From assembly GCF_026914185.1 (NCBI RefSeq), contig NC_070573.1, positions 2,659,501-2,723,500 on the forward strand: a DNA stretch of 64,000 nt, read 5' to 3'. The notes beneath the pieces were generated by a model. It ran no database searches. It was not told the origin of the DNA and saw only the letters and a list, made by a program, of their open reading frames with translations. Source of the stretch: Puccinia triticina (taxonomy: Eukaryota; Basidiomycota; Pucciniomycetes; Pucciniales; Pucciniaceae). Shown in pieces: positions 35,001 to 46,755 of the stretch. A program made the translations under genes and the position numbers. Position 1 is the stretch's first letter. Each line of letters begins with the position of its first letter.

Positions 35001-36064
35001 GCCCCCGCCGCACCCTGGCTCGTGCCCGCTGGCACACAGACTCCCGGGAGGAAGAGTAGGTCGAGGATGGTGTCGATGAGGGTGACGAGCAGGGGAGGGT
35101 GAGCTGTTGAGGCACGCTGGTGGTTCGGTGGTGGTGGTGGTGGTGGTGGTTTATTTTCGGGGACCAGCTTCACGGTTTCTGACGAGTCCTGGTCCTCCTC
35201 TTCGTCTTCGTCGAGCACAAACTGGGCAGCCTGATTCTGGATGTTGACCAGATCATCCTCCTCCTTTGTGGCTGAGTCTGCTTGGACGGTGCCCCAGAGG
35301 AGATTATTGATCCAATAAAGCTTATCACTATGTGATTTTGTTGCCGGGTTGGTTGGAGAGTCGCCGGGAGGAGAGAAGGATGTTGTGGTGGGCGTGGTGG
35401 AGTCGATTGTCGAGGCTTCCTCGATCAGCAGGGGCAAGATCCTGGTCAGGACTCTGACGCAGTTGAGGATCTCCCTGAGCGGGCCCTTGGGAAGCTTGTT
35501 ATTCGAGCCCCCGACGCCGACGATATCTGCGGCGCCGTTGAGGAGCGTGCTGGGTACTTTCTGGCTGAATCCTTTGAGTTGATTAGTGAATGAGTTGTTA
35601 TTGTTGGATGGATGCTGGTTGTTGTTGTTGTTGTTGTTGTGGGTTTTATGGTCGGCTCGGGTGCGTTCGTCGGGGGCTTCTCGCTCGGCGAGTGTTTTGC
35701 GGGTTGCCTCTGAGTGGACAAGAGTGTCGAGCTTGGTGATGAGCAGGCTGGTGAGGGTGACGATGTTCTGGGGCTGCTGTCTGATCGCCTTGCGCAGTTC
35801 GCCGAGCGAGATGAGCGTGGGGACGTCTGAGGGGAAGTCGAAGAGGGTGTAGTAGTTTGCCCAGTATGTGCTGTCGCTGGCTGGGATCGGTCTTCCGGCG
35901 CCATGCAGCTGGGCCAGGGTGGTGGCACGGAAGTTGAGTTTGGGGTCGGGAGCACTGATGATGGAGTCAGGTTCTCAGTTCTCTTTCTTTCTTTTCTTTC
36001 TTCTTCTTCTTCTTCTTACTCACAGTCCGAGGTTTTTCCGAGCAAAGTCCAGGACGGAAGCCAT
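32058..36064 (-). CDS. HID1: HID1/Ecm30-family protein, five exons, 1237 aa
   Basis: Exons are 36064-36024, 35954-33522, 33457-32789, 32707-32658 and 32578-32058 (stop TAA). All introns are GT-AG and the spliced length is 3714 nt. The N-terminus reads MASVLDFARKNLGL then KLNFRATTLAQLHG, the typical HID1 start. LREILNCVRVLTRILP, KLYWINNLLWG, DCNPRLISHLVSSGKI and the C-terminal LLKSATLLGMLPP with WMGSLVWSMVFIKDS also match the family. HID1 proteins are peripheral Golgi proteins needed for secretory-granule and trans-Golgi sorting in animals; yeast Ecm30 is the fungal relative. Animal HID1 begins Met-Gly and is myristoylated, whereas this protein has Ala at position 2. It is longer than animal HID1 (about 790 aa) because of Ser/Thr/Pro- and Asn-rich insertions, including seven consecutive AAC (Asn) codons near 35618-35638. 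Exon 2 is strikingly GC-rich. Confidence 0.88.
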
Positions 36065-37061
36065 GCTGCTGCTGCTGCTGATGGTCGTGGTTGGTCGTCG
36101 TCGTCGTGGTTTTTGGTCGTTTGCCCTCGAGAGCTCTTTGCTGGGGACACTCCCCGGGGGGACACTCCCCGGGGGACACTGCCGAGCCCAAGTCCTGAAC
36201 ATCTATTGCTTATCATAAGACCTTCATACAGCATGCTTGTATTTAAGTGAAGCAATGCCGCACCAAAATTGTCATCATAAGCATCAGTAAGCTTAAACAA
36301 AAACCAACAATCAGCAAGTCAAAAGGAGAGAAAATTCCTGTGGTTCCTCTTCAACTGGGGGTTCCTAAATTTAAGGCCTTTGTGAACAAAATTTTGAAAT
36401 TTTGGTAGAATGCACAGCAGTAAGTTATACTGATCACTCATCCCAAATTATCAATTTTTGAAACAAAATGTTCATAAACGCCTTAAAATGTGTCCTAAGG
36501 TTTTGTTAATATCAATTTTGAACCCCCCTGATAAGACACAGAACTTCAATTAGCCCCTACAGTACATTGAGAACTAAATAACCACATTGTGTTTTTGGGC
36601 TTTGTAACAATCATAGCTCCTTTTTAACAGGAAAATTATCACAAACATTATCTCCTGTTGTTTCTTATGGCTTTATTTTCTGAAATCAGCAGACAAACTT
36701 TGCCAACATCATTAACCTGTGCTGATGTTGCAGCAAGTGTAAGATTTGCCAGCTGGGTATAGTCCAGGGTAGCTGTCTCTCTGTGATGACTGTTGACTGA
36801 TAATAGTTTCAAAATCATGAATTTAAATGCATGGAGTTAATTAGAGCATTAGGGGGGCTCACTTGGGGAAAATCCACTGCTGATTTTGCCTGATCACGCA
36901 GCCTTCAGTAAAGTTTATGTATGGTGAATGGCTTCCAAAGGGGAGCATCCCACCCAAACCTTGTATCTTTTTCAGGATAAGCAAAAGCTTTAAGTGATGG
37001 TTTTGATGACCAATTTCAAAATCAGCCTTACATGAACCCCCTTCTTCACATCCATTTGCCC

Positions 37062-37143
37062 CTAACTTAACACAAGTCCCCCCTGGTGGGAGGCTCGCTG
37101 TGGCTGGCCGCGAAGCGGCCCCTCCCGCAGGGAGGGACTTGCG
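37062..37143. repeat. CTAACTTAA-family miniature palindrome
   Basis: It begins CTAACTTAACACAAGTCC and continues to GGAGGGACTTGCGCG, with GGCCGCGAAGCGGCC as an internal hairpin. The right end lacks the usual TTAAGTTAG, so it is degenerate or truncated. Confidence 0.6.
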
Positions 37144-37698
37144 CGTAATGTCAAAATTTTGGCTGGGAAAGAAATCACAAATGGCTGGAGGGAAAATATT
37201 AACCCTCAGCCGGCCTTCCCCTCAGGTCCTGTGGACCTGTCCCAGAGCCAAAAGACACTTCCCGGTCTCATCTCCTCAATCCAAACCATTTGCACTGTAC
37301 TAATGTTTTAAAAATAAACAAACATGAAGAAATGTAAACTAAGGATGCACAACCATCATGCCTAGTGGATCCTGGATCGACAAACCCGCAGATCCTACAC
37401 ATGTAGTGTTGCATTTTGTGGCAGATAGGAAATTCAATTGTGCATATTATCAGAAAATCCAAAAATGGATCTTCAGAGCAATGTAATATCCTTCAGGATT
37501 CCTTTGACCTTCAAAACGGATTCCTTCAATCAGTTTTGGAAATTTTTGCTCAAAATTTTGGGTGAGGGTGCGCATCAGCACTGCCAATGACTCTGTCTAT
37601 GCAGTTTTTTTTGTACATATTTTGCTGATTTTTAAATAAATATTTAGTGGTTTTGGGGTTGAATATCCTTCCTTTCCCTGCCAGACTTCAGACATTAG

Positions 37699-37774
37699 GT
37701 GTAAGCCTCTCCTGCGGAGAGCCCTCCGGGCGGGGTCCCCCGGACCCTCCGTTTGAGAGGCTTAGTTAAGCTAG
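37699..37774. repeat. CTAACTTAA-family miniature palindrome
   Basis: GTAAGCCTCTC at the left pairs with GAGAGGCTTAGTTAAGCTAG at the right, around a GC-rich GGGCGGGGTCCCCCGGACCC core. No target duplication was seen. Confidence 0.55.
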
Positions 37775-37900
37775 CATTTGCCCTATTTCCAGGTCAAGTG
37801 AGCCCGGGTTTGCGGGCAGGTTATCTGAAAAAGCCAATCTCAGGTGGGAAAACACATTTTTTGGGTCAGCTTCAGGCTAGCTGACAGCAGTTTTGCCCCA

Positions 37901-37970
37901 GCTTGAGGCTAAATTTCAGGTTTAGGCTTGCTAAAGTTAGCAAGCTTAAACCTGAAATCAAGCCTGAGGT
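37901..37970. repeat. Foldback (inverted repeat) sequence
   Basis: The left arm GCTTGAGGCTAAATTTCAGG and onward to GGCTTGCTA pairs with TAGCAAGCTTAAACCTGAAA and onward to CAAGCCTGAGG, with a loop of a few bases. It could be a small MITE or a transposon-end remnant. No terminal duplication was identified. Confidence 0.55.
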
Positions 37971-38642
37971 TTGTTGACCCGGGGATAGCCCAAACCAGTG
38001 TGATTGCCGGCAAGTTTAAGTTGGTCAAAATTGTCAACTTGAACTAACAAATGTGAATGCTCTCAGAAAATAACTAGGTTTTGGCTGGAACATGAGCTGC
38101 CCTATGTTTGCTTTCTTTTGCAAGATCTGCTATGTATCTATGGCCACATGAGCCAGCCAAATATGCTCCAAACCTGGGCCACTGGATTGCATGACAAGTA
38201 GCACCACCATCATCGAATCATTGGATGGATTTTCCTGCAACAATTCCATTTCGAGCATCACCCACCAGTTTTCTGCTCGATTTAATTGGAAACAATCTGA
38301 CCCAAAGATCGTGCAGATGTCTGGTACGCTCCCCAGGCCATCATCATGCGCAGAATTTGCTTGTCGAGCAGGGAACCGACTCATCGATGAAGAAGCTGTT
38401 ACATAAATAATTATGGTTGGCTTTTGCCAATGCAGCTGGCCAGTCTCTCCAAGGCGATGCGAGTGACGGTCGGTTGACTTGGAGGTAGTCGATGTATGCG
38501 CGCGGCTTACATAATCCGGATTCGCAGCCCGCCAAGTTGCCAACTCGTGCGGTGCTGGCCCAACTCTTCGCCCCCAAAACCCAGCACAATCCACCCACCA
38601 CCACCACGCCCGCCCTTATCACCCAACCGAGTGCTGCATAGG

Positions 38643-39196
38643 ATGGTAAGCGAGCACACGAGCCACCGGAGCGGCCCGCAGAGACTGACCTTGCTCGGCT
38701 CTCTCCTCACAGTGCTTCTTCATCCCTCTCCAATTCGGCTGTCCCACCAAAATCGCTCAGGTCGACTCCGAGAAAGACGGTCAGTACTCTCGCGCCCACC
38801 GCCCCCTCTTCTTGCGCTCGCATCTAACCCGATCTGCAATCGCCCCCGTCTTCTATCCTCTGCAGATATCCGAATCTGTCCTCAATGCCATAACGCAGCT
38901 GTGACGAGCTGCAAGAGTGTCAGTCCGCCGACCTCTCTTCCCTTCACTTTACTAAGAGTTTATCGTTCTGATGGATGTGTGTCTGTTTGTGTGTATAGCG
39001 GATGTGGTTCGAGTTCTGTTTCCTGCCGATAATCCCGTTCAAGTCGAAGAAAGTCTGGATCTGCAGTATCTGTCGATGGCAGGCTATCAACGACGGCACC
39101 GGGCCCCAGGCCATCAGTAATATCCCGCCCCCTGGTGGAGGCTACGCCGCTCAACCCCCAATGACTGCGCCGAACGTCGCCCATACTAAAGTCTAA
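38643..39196 (+). CDS. Small zinc-ribbon protein, UPF0768/YBL029C-A-type, 105 aa
   Basis: Exons are 38643-38645, 38713-38779, 38866-38916 and 39000-39196. The first coding exon is just the ATG, followed directly by a GTAAGC donor. The spliced protein begins MCFFIPLQFGCPTK, then has a CPQC pair, MWFEFCFLPIIPFKSKKVW and a CSIC pair, ending in a Gly/Pro-rich tail. The hydrophobic start, the two CxxC pairs about 30 residues apart and the FLPIIPF segment between them are the signature of the fungal UPF0768 family (S. cerevisiae YBL029C-A). Its molecular role is unknown; a zinc-ribbon fold with membrane association is inferred. The third donor (A|GTGTCA) was chosen because it is the only one that keeps the frame into exon 4. 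Confidence 0.8.
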
Positions 39197-39710
39197 CCTA
39201 TCTTATACCACCACCCTTTCCTCTGCCGTTCTGATCAATCGCTTTTACCTCTACCCCTCTCAACATAAAACATCATACTTCTCTCTCTCTCGTTGACGCT
39301 TCCTCTTACACAAGCCTTGCTATCTCCCTCGTACTCCGCTTTTGTTTGAACTGTATTACAATCGTATATTTTCAGATTGCAATTCATCATTCTCTCTAAT
39401 TATAACTATTCACCAACTGAGTCACAGGCCAAAGGTTGATATGCTTTGTTGCAGAAGACAGCCCGGTCAAGCACTCATAATTACTGAGCACTGGTCAATA
39501 TTTCAAATAAGACAATTGTGGTAACTCGCCACATCCGAGTAGCAGAGGATAAGAATATTTTTTCCGGTACGTTTGATTTCCAAGAGCAGGGCGATGAATA
39601 TGATTACATGGTCGATTGTTTACCACACAATGAAAGTTGTTATATTCCCAACACCCACTTGACACAATGATCTGCCCGGCTGTCATGACTATACACACCC
39701 CTAACTTAAA

Positions 39711-39751
39711 CAAATTCCCTCGCGGCCCTCGAGCGACTTGTGTCAAGTTAG
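39711..39751. repeat. Smallest CTAACTTAA-family palindrome, 41 bp
   Basis: It reads CTAACTTAAACAAATTCCCT, then a GC core with CTCGAG, then CGACTTGTGTCAAGTTAG. The ends are intact while the interior is minimal, so it defines the conserved terminal part of the family. Confidence 0.65.
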
Positions 39752-40591
39752 CACGACACCGAGCTCCGTAGCCAGCGGTCGTAACCGGGACTGGACGGTC
39801 TTAAACTAGTCGGAGCGACGGGTCGCCGTCGGCCGGCCGCTGCCATCGAAAGCTGCTGGGCTATTTCCCAAGCCCTCCTCAGGCCTTCTTTTGGCCGGGC
39901 CTTTCGGTCGGACCTTCTGGCATATTTGGGTGCGGATAAACTGATCCTGCGAAGTGTGTCCGCGATTATTCCGGAAAACAGTGCCAGAAGTAAGTTGCTG
40001 GTCAAAAAGCCCAGAGCCTCGTGGTGATCGGGTGACTTCCGAAGATTCTGCTCGGTGGTGATGGGGCATCCTCCCTTTCCACTGGCAGGTGGAGCCAATA
40101 GTCATCGCCTGTCGCAGTGGCTTGAAACGGGCCGAACCTTATCTCAGGGGGCCTATCCTTGGCAGTGTGACGCTTGGATGTATCCAGAGGAATGGCAGTC
40201 TTGAACCATACCCAGAACCCAGAACCCGGCCGATGATGGTCGTCGCACAGGAGAACTTCCATGCAGTGTTCTTTTCTGCCGCTATCGCCTTGACATCGGC
40301 TCAGAAAACTTGTTTACTGCCCGCGCCACATGCGACCGGGCCGAAGCGGCCTCATCATAATCCTTAGACACGGCCGGAATAGCTTGCTGAACAAGGAAGA
40401 GGACCAATGTTCGCCGTCAAGCGCCGCCCACAACGAGTGCTCAAGCTCTAGGCCGGACAACACTATAAAGTCGAGTGGTTTGGTCTCCAAAATCCTATTC
40501 TCATCATCCCAACTCAGCGAGTTAACTGGTATATAGATTGTACATACAAAGCTAGTCATCACTTTTCCACTCAGCAACTTCCTCCACGCAG

Positions 40592-40600
40592 ATATAAAAA
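40592..40600 (+). promoter_or_regulatory. TATA-like element of the SOD-like gene
   Basis: ATATAAAAA lies 54 bases before the ATG at 40646. This fits a short-leader, TATA-type fungal promoter. It is assigned by position and sequence only. Confidence 0.5.
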
Positions 40601-40645
40601 GCCATTTTACGTTCAAATATCATTCCAACTATTTCGACATTAAAG

Positions 40646-41506
40646 ATGTTATTCCAGATTCTTGTTGTTTCTGCCATCGCTCTTACGTCCATCCTTGCCG
40701 ACAACACGCACCCAGTCAAGAACCGATTCCCAGATACGGCCACAGTTAAAATCGATAATGGTGCGGGGGTCGTGGCCACGATTGATTTCGTCAAAATGAA
40801 GAAAGAAAACCGTCCCGCAGACGCCTCTAAGTTCAAAGCTGACAGAGCTTTAACCAGTGTTGCGGTCAAGTATTCTGGATTGGAGGCTGGCAAAGAGTTT
40901 ACCTACATCAGTCAGTCAACATATCATCCTTGTTGGACCTTTCAATTGGAAAACTGATCATCTCCAACAATCCTTGTCGCGTTCACAGTTCATGAGAAGG
41001 CGATTCAAGGGAATAACTGTGACACAGCAGGCGACCATTTCGATCCAAGGAATGTGAACCCAGCCAACGCTCCAGATTTCGTTTGCGATCGCCACAAACA
41101 AGTTTCCCATTGTGAAGCCGGGGTAATTCATAAATTGTCCAACTTATACATTTCCTTGGTGTGGTTCGGCCTCATGATCTAGTGCATGTCTGACGCCGTC
41201 CGTGTTTTACACCAACAGGACTTGTCCGGAAAGCATGATAAACTGAAAGGAAATGGTGCAACAGAAACAGTCTTACCGGTCTACTACGACGGTAATCTCC
41301 GAATGTCATATTCTATACATGGGATCCTCGGGAAAAGCCTTGTGATTAAGGATGCAGATGGCAAGACGGTTGGTTGTGGTAAGCCTTTCAACAATCTGAT
41401 TCGCTCACATATTTCTTGCAAATCTTGTGCAAATGACGCCATGATTTTAATCGTCTCTCTTCGAATTCAAATAGGTAACATAGTCGATCCAGCGCCTGCT
41501 ACCTGA
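40646..41506 (+). CDS. Secreted Cu/Zn-superoxide-dismutase-like protein lacking copper ligands, 196 aa
   Basis: Exons are 40646-40910, 40989-41122, 41219-41378 and 41475-41506; all splice phases agree (591 nt). The N-terminus MLFQILVVSAIALTSILA is a clear signal peptide. The fold is shown by VAVKYSGLEAGKEFTY, IHEKAI, NNCDTAGDHFDP, CEAGDLSGKH and VGCGNI, in the order seen in fungal extracellular Cu/Zn-type SODs. The first copper-binding His of the usual HxH pair is Ile (YIIHE), and the His expected in the late VIH motif is Lys (LVIKDADG). The disulfide Cys pair (NNC and GCG) is kept. Canonical copper redox chemistry is therefore unlikely. An extracellular zinc-only SOD has been described in stripe rust, and this may be its counterpart. 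A role in coping with host-derived oxidative stress is inference. Confidence 0.85.
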
Positions 41507-42997
41507 TGAGCTCGACTGCAAAGCCAGAGTTCCAACTCAACTTCCCTTGCAAAATTCCCAGCATTCAAAATATCATCTTGTAAATATACAGCTTGTAGAC
41601 ATGGACAACAAAGTGGACCTTTTTTCTTTCTTTCTCGTCAGGAACAACAACCAATCATTCTACTGTGTACCTTGAAAATTTAAATGAAACCATTTCCCCT
41701 GGAATCATCAGTTTCTATTTGAGTACTCTCTTGCGAAAGTGACTGGAAAACCTATGTCTGAGTACCAGTTTATTTCAGAAACCAGGGCTTTTAATCAAAA
41801 GAGAACGAATGGAATTATGGATGCTTGTCTCCAGTGCTAGAGGAGTTTGATACATAATGAGGGAGTGTAGAAAGGGAGGAAGAACTGTTAGGAATTCTGC
41901 ATTGATGGTGAACTAAAATGGGAAAGTGTTGAATAATGAGATCAAATTAAGATTGATAGGAACAGGTGTGTTCTAAAAGTCCTGGGCACTGAGTACCAGT
42001 ATCAACAGTGAGTGAATTGAGCTTGGTAAGATCTACTGACCCCCAAGAGAGTCAACATTTTCTTCCAAATATTAAATTTTTGAGATCTGAACATATTACT
42101 ACTCAGAACATTATATACAGTTTTTGCGGGTACCTAATCACCGGAGAACCCTCTCAAAGCGGGTGTTTTCTCCGGGAATACCCAGAAAACACAAGGCTTG
42201 AGGCCTACATTTTGACTTTCAACAGCTTTTTGTGATACATTTTGCAAGGAATCCAAAATAAAACTTGGTCTTACCATCCGGCGGTATCCATTGGAGGGCC
42301 CAAAATCCGTAACCCGGCTTCGAGGCACCAGATCGGAACACTGAGCGCACCGTTACTGGGTTGTGTTGCCAAGGGAGGTACCGAAATAAGCCGAGAATGT
42401 GCTGCTGAGGAGGGGAGTGGACTCTCAAAAAATCCATACATTTTAGTTACTGCCCTCCCTTCCCCAGGAGAACAAATACATTTGCGCCAAAAAAGGCCAT
42501 TAATCATCCCATTTTCGTGCCCACCATAAATTCATCCATTTTGATTACCCCCATTTAGAGGTTTCTAGGGTCCTGTACCCACTCGTCGTCAATCATAATC
42601 AGAGTGACCACGGTGACTGTATGTATAGGGCCATGCTGGGCCGTCACCCAGTCCTAGGCAGGGGAATGTTTTGATTTGGCGTTCACTTCTGCTGGGTCTT
42701 TCCCCGCAAGTATAAAGGAAGTGTCAACAGAACTTGCGAGCCATCAGTAAACCAAGGACGACTATATCGAACTTGTCAGGATTCTTGTACATAAATACAT
42801 ATTGTGATTATCAACCAGAACGATTCTGGTGAGATTTGGATATAAGGTATGCACATATCTAAGACCCAAATTTATTTTGAACGCTTGTACGCCTTTCAAG
42901 GCAGGTTTGGCTAACCACTCATTTCCCTAACTCAATTCCAATCATCCAGTTTCATCGCGTTTTCTGCTCCCTTTACTGGAAGCCTAGCTTGCTCGAC
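41507..42997. other. Intergenic region between the SOD-like and first GH47 gene
   Basis: No gene seen. A TATA-like TATAAAGG lies at 42711-42718, about 280 bases before the GH47 ATG, so a leader (possibly with a 5' UTR intron ending near CATCCAG at 42950) is plausible. The short minus-strand ORFs at 42134-42507 have no supporting motif. Confidence 0.45.
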
Positions 42998-45900
42998 ATG
43001 CCTTTGAAATCTGGAAAAGAGCCCTACGCGTTTGGTGCCTACCCTGCCGCGGACCGGTCCAGATTCCGGATATTCCTAGCGCTCGCATTCACTTCGGGGC
43101 TGGGCTTATACCTTTATTCTTATTCACATCGACCCATTCCTCATGAGATGGTGCGCCGACCTGTTGAGGGCGCTAAGCAGTCCCTGAACTGGACTGATGA
43201 TCTGAGTCAAGCAGACAGTTCGCGTTTGCCCCACACCGGTGCATCCACAACGGAAGATGCCGTTGAAGCCGGCATGTCCAACGTGAACAACACATACACC
43301 CCTGAAGAATTGATGAGTCTGCCTATACTGCATCACACTTTCAAAGACCCATTCGATCGGCGGAACGGGTTCAAACCTCTCCGGGATTCCCACACCCCAT
43401 GGCAAGCAACTTCCCCCACTGGCGCCATCCTGACCAATAAACTTAGCAGAAGTCGGTTCCCTCCCGCCAACTCAATTGATTCATCCCGGGGAAGCTCACC
43501 ACCACCAATACCGATTTGGCCACCGCGCAACCTTTTGCGAGAGAAGGAAGAATCACTTAAAACTCCCATTCCTAAATCCTTGATTTCCGGCTTGAATACT
43601 AGCTACGTCTGGGAGGGCAGAGAAAGGATTAAAGAAGGGAATGTGCCAAAGATCCAATGGTCAGGATTCGATAAGACGCATTGGGAGACGGATTCGGATC
43701 GCACCAATCGCTTGGAGCGGCAGGGCTGGGTCAGACGTGGATTCCAACACGTCTGGGAGGGTTACAAAGACAGAGCATGGGGGCATGACGAATTGAAACC
43801 AGTGTCAGGATCCGTGAGCCAACTATCAATCAGCTCTCAGAGATCAAAATATATTAGAGGACTCGATTCTGACTTGATTTTATGTGCAAAACTTCACCAG
43901 TTCGAAGATCCATTCGGGGGCTGGGGTGCAACAATCGTTGATTGTATGTGAGTGTTGATCTCTCTTTTTTTCCACTGGAATGGCCTCATTCCAGTTCCCA
44001 AACAAGAGATGTTTCATGAAACAAGGTGTAAAATGACCCTTCCCAAATTAAACTAACGAAGGATGATTTTTTTCCAGTGATACCCTACTTATAATGAACT
44101 TGACGGTTGAATACAACGTGAGTGCTTCATATTTGAAAGTTCACGAATTGAACATTGATCTTATTTTTTTGAACGTTTCACAAACCCATTTGAAGTATGC
44201 AAGAACTCATGTCAAGGCCATCGATTGGGCACAAACAGTTGGCCTGCGGGAGGTCAAAAGTTCGGGTTCATTGTCAAGCAATCCCAAAGTCTCTCTCTTT
44301 GAGACTGTGATCCGCTGTGAGTCCAGCAAAAGATGGCCGTTACCCTTGAGATCCCGATGATTTATAGGCAACTGATATAAATTGCTATGATGTAGATTTG
44401 GGTGGTCTTCTCTCTGCTTATGACTTATCCGGGGACAAGTTGATGCTTGAACGGGCAGAAGAATTGGCAGAGTGGCTTTTACCTGCGTTTGGGACATCTT
44501 CCGGAGTTCCGGAAACCCATTACAAAATAGGCTCGTCAGTCATTTTACTTCTTCTAATAAAGTGGTTGTGTTGCCTTAATTATGACTCAAACAGCATGTC
44601 GAATTCCAAAATTCTAATTCTCTGCACTTCAAATTTTCTTACCTCGTCAAAAATTGTAGAAATCCCCTCGGGGCAAAGTCTGGAAGGGTTATGACTGCAG
44701 ACGTTGGATCATTCACTTTGGAATTCACTAGATTAAGCCAACTAACATCAAAGGGATTTTACTATGATGTGGTGAGCTTTTCAGATCTTGATTTATCTTC
44801 TCTACTGGAATACTTGAATACGCCGAGTCTCAAATCAAGCCGTTTTTTCATCAGGCACACAAGATAATTGATCTATTGGATGGGGATCAGTGGGTCTCTC
44901 CCAGCCGGCTGGGCACATTGTTTCCCACCGTCATTGATCCTGACTCTCCCGGATCACTGAACGCGCAGTACACGTTTGGTTAGTTCATTTTACTCCTGAA
45001 ATTTCCAATGGATATTTACAAAGGGTTCTTGTCCTTCTAGGCGCGATGGTTGACAGCTACTACGAATATCTAGTTGAGCACATGTTCAATTTCATTCACG
45101 ATGGCTATCAATGTACTAATCAATGGTCAAATAGATAAAGCAGCATCAGTTGTTACGTGGGATAGACTCGCAGTACAGTAAGATGTACACTTCTGCATTG
45201 AAGTCTGCTCGCACATACCTCATACAAACCTACGAGATCGAGTCAGCTGGTGGCAAAAACCTGACCGTGATTGGTGATTCTCAGTGGGGAAATTTTGTGC
45301 CTTCCCTCAACCACCTCACCTGCTTTTCTGGCGCAACAATTGGACTAGGAGCTCGACTTTTGGGCAAGAAAGAAGACCTGGATCTAGCCCTGAAGGTTTG
45401 CTCTTCCCAGTTTTATTTATTTTGCCTCGTTAATTAATCACGCTCCATAGTTATGAGGCTGAATTTTATATTTACTCTCCGCTTGCTAGCACGCAGATGC
45501 TTGCGTCTGGGCGTATGAATCGACCAAAACTGGACTTGGCGCAGAGGAGATGACACTTGTTGACACGAATGATTCCTGGAGATGGCAACCAGTCCTCTAC
45601 AAAGGTCTGTTTCAAGACGAGATTTTTGGCTGTTTGGGTTGGCATTCGGAGCTAATACTTGCGTAAAAATGGTCATCAGGCAAGATTTTTCGCGAGTTGA
45701 AACCAGAACCAGTACGGGGTGCCACACTCCGCGATCCTTCCTATCTTGGCCGACCAGAGACAATCGAGTGAGGGCTGATTTCCTCTAAAATTTTTAAGCT
45801 CTACAGCTTGCAGATGTATTCCAAGGCTAACACTCTTGAATGATTCCGCAGGTCGGTATACTACATGTGGCGGATAACTGGTGACCAACAATGGCAAGAC

Positions 45901-46503
45901 AGGGGATGGAGGATGTGAGCTTTAACTATCAATTTGCAAAGAGAACAGCTTCCTGCTTTTCGAGCTAAACACAACTTTGTAATCATTTTGCCCAGGTTTA
46001 CGAGTTGGATGGAAGCCTGTGTGACTGATTTTGGTTTCGCGAACTTGGAAAATGTTAATGTTTGGCCACCCAGAAAGCTCGATAAGCAAGAGAGCTTCGT
46101 CCTAGCTGAGACGTAAGCAAATCTCTTGTATATCATTTACTTGAACGTGTTCAGAGTAAATATGTTTTGAAAGGATGATAGCTCACTCTTCTGTTGTATG
46201 AACAACAACAGATTCAAATACTACTATCTTCTATTTTCCGATCCGGACTTGATATCGTTGGACGATTACGTGTTCAACACCGAGGCACATCCATTGCGAA
46301 TTGACATTCCTGAAAAACCAGTGAAGAGGTATTGGAACCAACCTGATGAATCCCTTGACAAGATATTTGATCCACCAGGGCTAAAAAATGGCGAACATGG
46401 ATATGGGACATTCCTTCAACAATGGGCTCGGGTTGATTTGGATAAACTCAGTCAGGCAGAGCGTCAGGTGTACAGCAGAGTTTTTGGGATACTAGGAAAA
46501 TAG
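42998..46503 (+). CDS. GH47 class I alpha-1,2-mannosidase, tandem copy 1, 14 exons, 788 aa
   Basis: Exons are 42998-43813, 43901-43947, 44078-44117, 44196-44316, 44396-44534, 44660-44771, 44855-44978, 45041-45072, 45135-45395, 45490-45604, 45680-45767, 45852-45914, 45996-46112 and 46212-46503; phases agree throughout. The N-terminus has one membrane segment ([18 protein letters not shown]), giving a type II anchor, then a Pro-rich stem. The catalytic domain shows [41 protein letters not shown] with [53 protein letters not shown] and FNTEAHP. These include the acidic catalytic residues and the Thr calcium ligand of GH47. The enzyme trims alpha-1,2-linked mannose from N-glycans in the ER or Golgi. 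The long stem between anchor and domain is unusual. Confidence 0.92.
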
Positions 46504-46633
46504 AACAGATTCAACTCAGCGGAATACCATGTAATTGCAATATTTTAGTTCATGACTTTTTGTATTTACACAGAAAAACAAATGAAACCTTCACTGTACA
46601 TACTTTAGCCTGACATAGGAACACACCCAATGG

Positions 46634-46755
46634 GGGACTTCCCTTTGGTTTAGAAGAGCAGCTAAATGCTATTTTCTATTTTCAAAGGGGAGCAAAAGCA
46701 GTTTAGAAATAGAAACTAGGAAATAGCCAGCTTTCTAAACCGGCGGGAAATCCTT
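46634..46755. repeat. Short foldback MITE candidate
   Basis: GGACTTCCCTTTGGTTTAGA at the left pairs imperfectly with TTCTAAACCGGCGGGAAATC at the right, around an A-rich centre with ATTTTCTATTT and AAATAGAAA. No target duplication was confirmed. Confidence 0.4.

Larger units (their letters stand above)
36065..38642. other. Intergenic region between HID1 and the zinc-ribbon gene; repeats only
   Basis: The two flanking genes diverge, so both promoters should lie here. A short tandem CACTCCCCGGGGGGA repeat lies at 36145-36180, next to the HID1 start. It also holds two CTAACTTAA-family palindromes (37062-37143 and 37699-37774) and a foldback sequence (37901-37970). The ORF at 38130-38594 on the minus strand has no supporting feature. 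Confidence 0.5.
39197..40645. other. Intergenic region upstream of the SOD-like gene
   Basis: It contains the short CTAACTTAA palindrome at 39711-39751 and otherwise unremarkable sequence. Overlapping ORFs near 39748-40367 on both strands have no recognisable motif. The last 100 bases hold the TATA-like site of the next gene. Confidence 0.5.

Noticed and set aside
38130..38594. 154-codon minus-strand ORF
   Set aside because: No recognisable motif, no paralogue in the window, and it overlaps the presumed promoter of the zinc-ribbon gene.
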